Shown: one piece after another, positions 14,213-19,419 of the stretch
Layout of the letters: every line of letters starts with the position of its first letter
How positions within the stretch are numbered: position 1 is the first letter of the stretch
Source of the DNA: a virus
Direction: 5' to 3' (one strand)
Length of the DNA: 64,000 nucleotides
Virus record (IMG/VR): IMGVR_UViG_3300036886_000043
Span: 33,231-97,230 of that record
Notes under the pieces: generated by a model
Told to the model about the DNA's origin: nothing
The model's input: the letters and a program-made list of their open reading frames with translations, nothing else
Database searches by the model: none
Position numbers and translations under genes: made by a program

Positions 14213-14748
14213 TGAATTTGATGCGGAAGCCGGTATTGCAGTTGAATGCAAGCTACGAGCCGCTTCGCATCATCGCGGCAAGAAGGGCATTGACGCTCAT
14301 AACCAAGGGCGTAGCCGTGGTGGAAGTGCCAACCAGCACAGTAGTCTATCCTGGCATCTACTTGCCCTCAGTGATTCGGTTGCGGACTTACCGGCATGTG
14401 CCTATTAGGATGCAGGTGATGAGCCGCAAGAACATTCTCCTTCGGGATGGCGGCCGCTGCATGTATTGCGGACAGAGGTCAAACGAATTGACGCTTGACC
14501 ATGTGATTCCGCGTTCCCGTGGCGGATTGAATACGTGGGACAATCTTGTGGCTTGCTGCAAACGCGACAATCACAAGAAGAACGACAGGACTCCAGAGGA
14601 AGCGGGAATGAACTTGATTCACAGGCCGCTTCCGCAAACGATCCACACGCCGCGGTTTGTTCTACGGTCTATGGGTTTGGAAGTAAATGAGTGGAGCCCG
14701 TACTTGTGGGCCGACTCCGAAGGCGACAAGAAGTATGCGTTTAACTGA
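14212..14748 (+). CDS. HNH endonuclease (McrA-like family)
   Basis: CMYCGQRSNELTLDHVIPRS, then RGGLNTWDNLVACC and KRDNHKK is a classic zinc-containing HNH nuclease core at about residues 84-125. The N-terminal PVLQLNASYEPLRIIAARRAL is the usual start of this widespread 170-190 aa bacterial/phage group. AAGGTG precedes ATG 14212. It sits exactly between tRNA-Thr(CGT) and tRNA-Thr(TGT): its stop codon ends the base before the next tRNA starts. Confidence 0.88.
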   Translation: MNLMRKPVLQLNASYEPLRIIAARRALTLITKGVAVVEVPTSTVVYPGIYLPSVIRLRTYRHVPIRMQVMSRKNILLRDGGRCMYCGQRSNELTLDHVIPRSRGGLNTWDNLVACCKRDNHKKNDRTPEEAGMNLIHRPLPQTIHTPRFVLRSMGLEVNEWSPYLWADSEGDKKYAFN

Positions 14749-14820
14749 GCCGGGTGAACATCGAATGTTGCGGGCGCTTGTATCGCTTGCTAGTGGGTTC
14801 GACTCCCACATCCGGCCCCA
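14749..14820 (+). tRNA. tRNA-Thr(TGT)
   Basis: Acceptor GCCGGGT/ATCCGGC, C73 (atypical), CCA. Anticodon arm GGGCG-CTTGTAT-CGCTT with two G-U pairs. Starts directly at the end of the HNH gene. The aca codon in the block B leader supports the anticodon call. Confidence 0.72.
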
Positions 14821-14830
14821 ACAAGTTCAT

Positions 14831-14905
14831 GGGGAATATCGTTCAGCGATAGGACGCTAAGTTGTGGCCTTAGTCACCGCAGTTTGATTCTGCGTATTCC
14901 CCCCA
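14831..14905 (+). tRNA. tRNA-His(GTG)
   Basis: An extra G at -1 pairs with C73, the identity mark of His tRNA, outside acceptor GGGAATA/TATTCCC. CCA encoded. Anticodon arm CTAAG-TTGTGGC-CTTAG. Confidence 0.92.
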
Positions 14906-14918
14906 AGTTTTAAGTAGT

Positions 14919-14993
14919 GGGCGTGTGGTGCTAATGGGAACACATCCGGCCTGCACCCGGAAGTTGAGAGTTCGATTCTCTCCATGTCCACCA
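14919..14993 (+). tRNA. tRNA-Ala(TGC), C33
   Basis: Acceptor GGGCGTG/CATGTCC includes the G3-U70 wobble that defines Ala tRNA; A73, CCA. Anticodon arm TCCGG-CCTGCAC-CCGGA, C33. Confidence 0.9.
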
Positions 14994-14999
14994 AGTTTT

Positions 15000-15075
15000 G
15001 CCGACTTAGCTGATGAGGTCATAGCGGTCGCCTGAAGAGCGATAGAAGCCCGCTCGATACGGGCAGTCGGCACCA
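15000..15075 (+). tRNA. tRNA-Phe(GAA)
   Basis: Acceptor GCCGACT/AGTCGGC, A73, CCA. Anticodon arm GTCGC-CTGAAGA-GCGAT. Confidence 0.92.
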
Positions 15076-15076
15076 T

Positions 15077-15154
15077 CGGTGTGTAGCGTAGTCTGCTTAA
15101 CGCGCTCCGTTCGGGACGGAGAGATCGCAGGTCGAAATCCTGCCACGCCGACCA
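15077..15154 (+). tRNA. tRNA-Pro(CGG)
   Basis: Acceptor CGGTGTG/CACGCCG (C1-G72 as in Pro), A73, CCA. Anticodon arm CTCCG-TTCGGGA-CGGAG. Confidence 0.9.
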
Positions 15155-15160
15155 GTTTAC

Positions 15161-15234
15161 CGGGGTGTAGTGTAAAGGAAACATCCGTGGCCTGGGACCA
15201 CGTGTTGGGCTTTCGAGATGCCCCACCCCGACCA
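15161..15234 (+). tRNA. tRNA-Pro(TGG), C33
   Basis: Acceptor CGGGGTG/CACCCCG, A73, CCA. Anticodon arm CGTGG-CCTGGGA-CCACG, C33. T stem has a mismatch next to the loop. Confidence 0.85.
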
Positions 15235-15240
15235 ATTTAC

Positions 15241-15315
15241 GGCCCGTTCGTTCAATGGACAGGACTTCGGATTACGAATCCGACAATCAGAGTTCGACTC
15301 TCTGGCGGGCTACCA
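15241..15315 (+). tRNA. tRNA-Arg(ACG)
   Basis: Acceptor GGCCCGT/GCGGGCT with G1-U72 wobble, A73, CCA. Anticodon arm TCGGA-TTACGAA-TCCGA; A34 would need host TadA to become inosine. Last gene of block B. Confidence 0.87.
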
Positions 15316-15316
15316 C

Positions 15317-15345
15317 TTGCAAGAAAAGAAAAGTTGATGTACAGT
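15317..15345 (+). promoter_or_regulatory. Promoter of tRNA block C leader
   Basis: TTGCAA (15317-15322), 17-bp spacer, TACAGT (15340-15345). The leader ATG at 15353 is 7 bases beyond the -10, predicting a leaderless transcript. Confidence 0.72.
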
Positions 15346-15352
15346 GGAATTC

Positions 15353-15421
15353 ATGCAGATCAGGACCAAACACGGAATAACCAGAATGACCAAGCGGGTC
15401 ATTTGGGGGATCGTGTGTTGA
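15353..15421 (+). CDS. Leader peptide of tRNA block C, 22 codons
   Basis: Codons include tgg, atg, ata, aag, aaa, aga, agg, cgg, gtg, acc, atc/att and gga/ggg. Block C downstream encodes tRNA-Trp(CCA), Met(CAT), Ile(TAT), Lys(CTT), Lys(TTT), Arg(TCT), Arg(CCT), Arg(CCG), Val(TAC), Thr(GGT), Ile(GAT) and Gly(TCC): all 12 anticodons are sampled, including the rare ata, aga and agg. Other codons are cag, cac, gtc and tgt. Same architecture and an HG-I-T motif as the block B leader. Attenuation leader. Confidence 0.82.
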   Translation: MQIRTKHGITRMTKRVIWGIVC

Positions 15422-15422
15422 G

Positions 15423-15450
15423 GGTCTGAGCATTTTGGTACGCACAGACC
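15423..15450 (+). promoter_or_regulatory. Antiterminator hairpin, block C
   Basis: GGTCTG (15423-15428), starting 2 bp after the leader stop, pairs with CAGACC (15445-15450). The last three bases are also the 5' base of the terminator stem. A second alternative, CTGAGC (15426-15431) with GCTCAG (15454-15459), would invade the terminator more deeply. Confidence 0.55.
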
Positions 15451-15472
15451 TTCGCTCAGGCGAGGGTTTTTT
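15448..15472 (+). terminator. Intrinsic terminator, block C attenuator
   Basis: ACCTTCGC-TCAG-GCGAGGGT stem of 8 bp (one G-U) running into six T. Located 16 bp before tRNA-Trp. Confidence 0.85.
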
Positions 15473-15488
15473 ATTGCTCTTTGAAAAT

Positions 15489-15563
15489 AGGGGAGTGCTG
15501 GCGGCACAGCGGTTGGTCTCCAAAACCAACGTCACGGCGGTTCGAGTCCGCTCTCCCCTGCCA
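15489..15563 (+). tRNA. tRNA-Trp(CCA)
   Basis: Acceptor AGGGGAG/CTCCCCT, G73, CCA. Anticodon arm TTGGT-CTCCAAA-ACCAA. First gene after the block C attenuator, whose leader contains the only Trp codon of the three leaders. Confidence 0.93.
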
Positions 15564-15568
15564 TTTTT

Positions 15569-15637
15569 GGCACGTACCCAAGGCGGGAAGCGATCCTCAT
15601 AAGATCGTAAACTGGTTCGAGTCCAGGCGTGCTACCA
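15569..15637 (+). tRNA. tRNA-Met(CAT), elongator
   Basis: Acceptor GGCACGT/GCGTGCT with G1-U72 wobble, A73, CCA. Anticodon arm CGATC-CTCATAA-GATCG. Short D arm (69 nt in total). Because Ile(TAT) is encoded next door, Met is preferred over a lysidine-type Ile. Confidence 0.8.
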
Positions 15638-15642
15638 GTTTT

Positions 15643-15736
15643 GGGCGATAGCACCGGCCGTGCGGCGGAGTCTTATAAACTCTGGAGAGCGCCAGATTAG
15701 CGCAACGGGAAGGATCGACACCTTCATCGCCTACCA
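15643..15736 (+). tRNA. tRNA-Ile(TAT), irregular architecture
   Basis: Acceptor GGGCGAT/ATCGCCT with G1-U72 wobble, A73, CCA. Anticodon arm GGAGT-CTTATAA-ACTCT. About 24 bases with a D-loop-like TTAGCGCAACGGGAAGG stretch lie between the anticodon arm and the T arm, and the T loop begins ATCGACA. At 94 nt it is longer than a normal Ile tRNA. The ata codon in the block C leader supports the anticodon. Confidence 0.6.
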
Positions 15737-15739
15737 TGT

Positions 15740-15814
15740 GGGTCGCAGATGTTTTTGGCGGCATACCCGGCTCTTACCCGGAATGGCGGGGTTCGACTCC
15801 CCGGCGACCCACCA
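15740..15814 (+). tRNA. tRNA-Lys(CTT)
   Basis: Acceptor GGGTCGC/GCGACCC, A73, CCA. Anticodon arm CCCGG-CTCTTAC-CCGGA with a 27-43 mismatch. Confidence 0.82.
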
Positions 15815-15823
15815 TCTGTTTTC

Positions 15824-15897
15824 GGACTGCGAGTGTGATGGTGCATAACGCCCTTTTAAGGCGTTTGGATAGAGTTCGATTCTCTAGCGGTCCACCA
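15824..15897 (+). tRNA. tRNA-Lys(TTT)
   Basis: Acceptor GGACTGC/GCGGTCC, A73, CCA. Anticodon arm ACGCC-CTTTTAA-GGCGT. Confidence 0.9.
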
Positions 15898-15898
15898 T

Positions 15899-15973
15899 GG
15901 CCCTATAGCTCAAGGGGATAGAGTGCGGTCTTCTAAGCCGTCGATCACCGTTCGACTCGGTGTAGGGCTCCCA
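15899..15973 (+). tRNA. tRNA-Arg(TCT)
   Basis: Acceptor GGCCCTA/TAGGGCT with G1-U72 wobble, C73, CCA. Anticodon arm GCGGT-CTTCTAA-GCCGT. Confidence 0.82.
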
Positions 15974-15978
15974 GTTTT

Positions 15979-16055
15979 GCCGCTGTATCTCTCCGGTTTC
16001 CTAAACCGGCAAGAGTAGTTGGATGACGCCGGTTCGACTCCGGCCAGCGGCCCCA
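15979..16055 (+). tRNA. tRNA-Arg(CCT), D arm displaced
   Basis: Acceptor GCCGCTG/CAGCGGC, C73, CCA; T arm GCCGG-TTCGACT-CCGGC. The anticodon arm CCGGT-TTCCTAA-ACCGG begins only 7 bases after the acceptor stem, and an 18-base stretch with TAGTTGGAT, normally D-loop sequence, follows it. CTCT/AGAG pairing extends the anticodon stem. Total 77 nt, as for a normal tRNA. The agg codon in the block C leader supports the anticodon. Confidence 0.65.
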
Positions 16056-16060
16056 GGTTT

Positions 16061-16138
16061 GCTGCCGTATTCGGTTCTGGTTCCGAACCAGAGGGCCGTA
16101 GATGGAGAAGGCAGGTTCGAGTCCTGTCGGCAGCGCCA
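16061..16138 (+). tRNA. tRNA-Arg(CCG), D arm displaced
   Basis: Acceptor GCTGCCG/CGGCAGC, G73, CCA; T arm GCAGG-TTCGAGT-CCTGT. Anticodon arm TCTGG-TTCCGAA-CCAGA starts 8 bases after the acceptor stem, followed by 18 bases including TAGATGGAGA. Same unusual order as the gene before it. The cgg codon in the block C leader supports the anticodon. Confidence 0.65.
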
Positions 16139-16143
16139 GTTTA

Positions 16144-16219
16144 GCCGGGTTCGCCCAAAGGCTTAGGGCCGATGGTCTACACCCATCTGATAGGGGTTCG
16201 AGTCCTCTACCCGGCACCA
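16144..16219 (+). tRNA. tRNA-Val(TAC), C33
   Basis: Acceptor GCCGGGT/ACCCGGC, A73, CCA. Anticodon arm GATGG-TCTACAC-CCATC gives TAC with C33. Confidence 0.88.
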
Positions 16220-16224
16220 AGATT

Positions 16225-16298
16225 GTCGATGTAGCTCAGTGGTAGAGCACCGCAATGGTAATGCGGCGACGAGGGTCCGATTCCCTCCTTCGGCTCCA
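16225..16298 (+). tRNA. tRNA-Thr(GGT)
   Basis: Acceptor GTCGATG/CTTCGGC (one mismatch, one G-U), T73, CCA. Anticodon arm CCGCA-ATGGTAA-TGCGG. The leader carries three acc codons. Confidence 0.85.
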
Positions 16299-16302
16299 TT
16301 TT

Positions 16303-16377
16303 GCCGATGTAGCTCAATGGCAGAGCATTCGCTTGATAAGCGAAAGGTCAGTGGATCAGTACCACTCATCGGCACCA
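16303..16377 (+). tRNA. tRNA-Ile(GAT)
   Basis: Acceptor GCCGATG/CATCGGC, A73, CCA. Anticodon arm TTCGC-TTGATAA-GCGAA. T loop starts with A rather than T (ATCAGTA). Confidence 0.88.
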
Positions 16378-16383
16378 AGTTGA

Positions 16384-16458
16384 GCGGGATTAGCCAAGTG
16401 GAAAGGCAATGGGCTTCCAACCCATTATGCGTCGGTTCAACCCCGACATCCCGCTCCA
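16384..16458 (+). tRNA. tRNA-Gly(TCC)
   Basis: Acceptor GCGGGAT/ATCCCGC, T73, CCA. Anticodon arm ATGGG-CTTCCAA-CCCAT. Last tRNA of the array. Confidence 0.92.
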
Positions 16459-16477
16459 CTTTTCTGCCAACAAGCGT

Positions 16478-16483
16478 TATACT
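16478..16483 (+). promoter_or_regulatory. -10 box 6 bp before an ATG
   Basis: TATACT at 16478-16483, then ACTTTC, then ATG 16490. No Shine-Dalgarno and no clear -35. Predicted leaderless start for the fibre-like gene. Confidence 0.5.
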
Positions 16484-16489
16484 ACTTTC

Positions 16490-17425
16490 ATGCCGAAGTC
16501 GCCCAAACTCGGAAAGATTACATTCTCCTCTTTGTCTCTTCCAGAGCAAATCCAGATGAGCAACTTGCAGGATGCCGTGAACATCCTCGGCGGTCATTCG
16601 GGGGAAGTCGAGTTAAGCAATCATCTAAACCTCGGCGGGAACAAAATAACGAACGTGGCGGCGCCGGCCGCGGATAGCGATGTGTTGACGAGCGGAGCGG
16701 CAGAAACAAAGTATTCCGCGGCGGCTTTACGTCCGCAGCTTGAGTCGAGCGGGACGCATCCATTCGTAGGCTACAGACAAGTCAATAATCAAGGACAGCG
16801 CGAAAAAACCTCAAGCTGGCTCAACGAGCTTCTCTCTACCCCTCCGAACTCCAACAACATCAATCCCATCGTCAGTTCTTCGGGAGGCTCAACGAGCGTC
16901 ACGATCCCGGCCAGCATCTTGCAGATGGGGGATGGAACCACGCGATACCTTCCTTCGCGGACGGACACGTTGACCAACCCGGCAAGCTACTCCATTACCT
17001 CGTTTACGATTGCTTTGGGAGTGGCAACGGTGGTTTTGTCCTCGACTCCATCGCCGGCTTTGGCTGCGCCTACGGTGGTGTACATTTCAGGGACGAGTGA
17101 GATTGACGGGACGTTCCCGATTGCAAGCATTGTCAGCCCGACGACGTTCACGATCAACGTAAGCAGTGGGGTGTCTGGCACTGGAGGGACGGTAGAGACG
17201 GGAGGAATCTGCTACTATTACCTCAACAAGTCATTCCAGAAGGTGATGCTATCCGTCCTTCCGTCATCTTCAGACACCCCGTTTAGGCGTCTCGGAATTT
17301 CTGGAGACGGATACCAGTTGCTTGCGGTTGTCAGCATCAATTCGAGCGGAACTGTCCAAGTGGGGACGGCCGGAGGGGGAACGCCGAGCGTCGTTAGCAC
17401 AGCCAATGCAGGAAGCAGGTTCTAA
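16490..17425 (+). CDS. Tail fibre or baseplate-associated protein, 311 aa
   Basis: Residues about 36-75 (ELSNHLNLGGNKITNVAAPA followed by ADSDVLTSGAAETKYSAAAL) match the repeat seen at the start of many tail-fibre proteins, where 'NKITNVxxPxADxDA' links the fibre to the tail. The rest is Ser/Thr/Gly-rich beta structure. ATG 16490 lies 6 bases beyond a TATACT box. Separated from the other fibre genes by 30 kb. Confidence 0.6.
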   Translation: MPKSPKLGKITFSSLSLPEQIQMSNLQDAVNILGGHSGEVELSNHLNLGGNKITNVAAPAADSDVLTSGAAETKYSAAALRPQLESSGTHPFVGYRQVNNQGQREKTSSWLNELLSTPPNSNNINPIVSSSGGSTSVTIPASILQMGDGTTRYLPSRTDTLTNPASYSITSFTIALGVATVVLSSTPSPALAAPTVVYISGTSEIDGTFPIASIVSPTTFTINVSSGVSGTGGTVETGGICYYYLNKSFQKVMLSVLPSSSDTPFRRLGISGDGYQLLAVVSINSSGTVQVGTAGGGTPSVVSTANAGSRF

Positions 17426-17610
17426 TGGGAATTCGAATTACAAAAGAACAAGAAGTCCATGATGGAGAAAAGCTATGGCGCATCAAAGCAACATGGGACT
17501 CTAAGCATGGAGGAACTGAATCTCATGTACGTTTTGCCAAAACTCTAGTTGCGCAGCGAAGGATAGTCTACGGATTTAAGATGAAGTTCCGTATGGGGGA
17601 GTACGACTGA
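17425..17610 (+). CDS. Small hypothetical protein, 61 aa
   Basis: ATG overlaps the previous TAA (TAATG). Basic, beta-like protein (KLWRIKATWDSKHGG, RRIVYGFKMKFRMGEYD). No family recognised. Lies between a fibre-like gene and the terminase nuclease gene. Confidence 0.55.
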   Translation: MGIRITKEQEVHDGEKLWRIKATWDSKHGGTESHVRFAKTLVAQRRIVYGFKMKFRMGEYD

Positions 17611-17630
17611 TCCAAAAATCAGGAGGAAAT

Positions 17631-18275
17631 ATGGAAACGAAAATTCTCGAAGCGGTTGAAACGAGTAAGATGTCAGTTTGTTCACCAGTCAAAGTATGGA
17701 AGTTCCCAGAACCGGGAAAGAACTACATCTTGTCGGCAGACCCCTGCTTGGGGACTGAAACAGATAGCTCCAATGCCGCAATCGAAGTAATTGATGCGGA
17801 GACTGGGGAACAGTGTGCAGAGTTTGCTCAGGTGGTGTCTCCTGAAAACCTAGCACCGATAATCTTCGATTTGGCGAAGAGATACAATAATGCGGAAGTG
17901 GCGGTAGAGGTAAACAGTGTCGGCATGTTGACGAACAAACTCCTGATTCACAAGTTTAATTACGAAAACATCTACCGCTTCAAACGGCTTGATCGCCTTC
18001 AAAATACCATGACGGACATCGTTGGATGGTGGACCGATTACAAGTCTAAGGCGCAAATGGAAGCCATATTCAGGGATTTTTTGGGGAATAATATAGGATT
18101 GATCCACAGTAAAAAATTGCTAAATGAGATTCTTTTCTACAACGAAGATAGTCCTAAACCGAATGATCGGTTTGCAGCCATGATGATTGCTCTGGCCGTT
18201 CGGGACGAGTTACTGAAGTCTAGGGCTTCTATTCTGAAGGCAGAAGAGAAGATGAGGAATAGGGGAGTGGATTGA
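17631..18275 (+). CDS. Terminase large subunit nuclease domain (stand-alone)
   Basis: The 214-residue protein has the RNase H-like fold of TerL C-terminal nucleases: first Asp strand ILSADPCLGTETDSSNAAIEVID (D37), an acidic strand VAVEVNSVG near residue 90, and a C-terminal NDRFAAMMIALAVRDEL helix in place of the usual HDD. AGGAGG precedes the ATG. TerL is normally 450-700 residues with an N-terminal Walker ATPase; that half is not next to this gene. Thus a split terminase, or a gene whose ATPase partner lies elsewhere. Role: DNA cleavage during packaging. Confidence 0.72.
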   Translation: METKILEAVETSKMSVCSPVKVWKFPEPGKNYILSADPCLGTETDSSNAAIEVIDAETGEQCAEFAQVVSPENLAPIIFDLAKRYNNAEVAVEVNSVGMLTNKLLIHKFNYENIYRFKRLDRLQNTMTDIVGWWTDYKSKAQMEAIFRDFLGNNIGLIHSKKLLNEILFYNEDSPKPNDRFAAMMIALAVRDELLKSRASILKAEEKMRNRGVD

Positions 18276-18321
18276 CGAACTGGAAGCGATCTGCCGAGCA
18301 GATGGATTGGAGCTTCCGACA

Positions 18322-18480
18322 ATGTACGTGGCGTGGAATCCACGTTGCCCAGTCCACGGCTTTCCTGAAGGTTCCGAGGAATATCAGAACGCTGCAATCT
18401 TGTCTGAAACTAAGGTAATGGAGACGAAGTGGTATCAGCGTTGGCGTGACCTGATGGCAAAGGAAATGGAAGCCCAATGA
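18322..18480 (+). CDS. Small hypothetical protein, 52 aa
   Basis: The frame is open from 18256 and ATG 18322 is preceded by GGAG. The stop overlaps the next start (ATGA). Contains CPVHGFPEGSEEY and a helical WYQRWRDLMAKEME tail. The start is uncertain; non-ATG starts upstream are possible. Confidence 0.45.
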   Translation: MYVAWNPRCPVHGFPEGSEEYQNAAILSETKVMETKWYQRWRDLMAKEMEAQ

Positions 18481-18731
18481 AAATCATCGTCAAAGACGTG
18501 AAGGTTCATCCGGTAACCGGCTACATGGAAGTGGACGTGGTGGCCGTGAACGATAAGGGCGTGGAGGGTCCGAAGAAGACGTATGGAACGGACGCTCATC
18601 AACTTCAATCGGCATACAGTGGGGACATTAACTTGTGGCTGGCATCGGTGAAGGGGACTCACGAACAGCACCATGGGCACCACGAGGTTTTGGCCGCGCA
18701 GTTGTTGGGGATGAAAGGGAAGGAACTATGA
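18477..18731 (+). CDS. Hypothetical protein, 84 aa
   Basis: Beta-rich N-terminus (KIIVKDVKVHPVTGYMEVDVVAV) and a His-rich HEQHHGHHEV segment near residue 65 that could bind metal. ATGA overlaps on both sides. No family recognised. Confidence 0.55.
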   Translation: MKIIVKDVKVHPVTGYMEVDVVAVNDKGVEGPKKTYGTDAHQLQSAYSGDINLWLASVKGTHEQHHGHHEVLAAQLLGMKGKEL

Positions 18732-18922
18732 AGAAGTTTAGAGGCAAGCCGAATCCAACACGAACAAATAGGGCATTTGAGGCTTTAGCTAAAAACTTCT
18801 ACACGGACACTCCAATGTGGAGGTTTGTTGCGAGGGGTGGTAGGGGGCGTAGGTTGATGATCTTGTATCGGCGGCTGAAGGGGAGTCGGAGGCCGCAGTG
18901 CTTTCGGCAGGATGTTTGGTGA
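18728..18922 (+). CDS. Small basic protein, 64 aa
   Basis: Strongly basic (Arg/Lys-rich, RGGRGRRLMILYRRLKGSRR), possibly nucleic-acid binding. Overlaps the previous stop (ATGA). A perfect palindrome copy follows its stop codon. Confidence 0.5.
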   Translation: MKKFRGKPNPTRTNRAFEALAKNFYTDTPMWRFVARGGRGRRLMILYRRLKGSRRPQCFRQDVW

Positions 18923-18937
18923 TTCCAAAATTTGGAA
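18923..18937 (+). repeat. Dispersed palindrome, perfect copy
   Basis: TTCCAAA-A-TTTGGAA directly after a stop codon and just before the GGAGGG ribosome-binding site of the gene at 18949. Confidence 0.85.
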
Positions 18938-18948
18938 TGGAGGGTGAT

Positions 18949-19419
18949 ATGGGATTGATTTTCAAAGACGAAGTAACGTCATCGGAGCCGCTGGATATGC
19001 CTCCTGTCAATCGACGGATTGCAAAGAACTCCGTTACAGGCGAGGACTACATCCCTGGATATGTGATTGGCCGCGGCGTAAATGTTGGCACAGAAACCTG
19101 TATTTACAGTCTTGAACAAGTGGACGGTCAGCCGCCAATGACCGCGGCGCAGAAAGCATTCGGAGTTCTTTGGTATGGGGATCTAAAACCAGACCTCATA
19201 CTTTCTTCTGAGGTATACATGAAGAAGATGGTCCGCCGCATAATTCCGAATCAGCGCAAGGCGGGGATGTACGGCTGTAATTTTGGCTTCTTTCTTAACG
19301 GGGCAATATGGTCCTATAGCGAAGAGGTTGATTGCAGTGAAGGATGGGTGTTTATTTTGAACACGAAATACCCGACAGCACCGCATCTCAATGGGTGCTA
19401 TAAGGCGATGGAGGAGTGA
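18949..19419 (+). CDS. Hypothetical protein, 156 aa
   Basis: ATG 18949 chosen for GGAGGG at 18939-18944. Mixed alpha/beta soluble protein. Segments such as GYVIGRGVNVGTETCIYSLEQ and CNFGFFLNGAIWSYSEEVDC do not match a family known to me. Coupled by TGATG to the GNAT gene. Confidence 0.55.
   Translation: MGLIFKDEVTSSEPLDMPPVNRRIAKNSVTGEDYIPGYVIGRGVNVGTETCIYSLEQVDGQPPMTAAQKAFGVLWYGDLKPDLILSSEVYMKKMVRRIIPNQRKAGMYGCNFGFFLNGAIWSYSEEVDCSEGWVFILNTKYPTAPHLNGCYKAMEE

Noticed and set aside
15643-15736. Suppressor tRNA for UAA in the irregular Ile gene (TTATAA in the loop)
   Set aside because: With a 5-bp stem and 7-base loop the anticodon is TAT, and the block C leader contains the matching ata codon.
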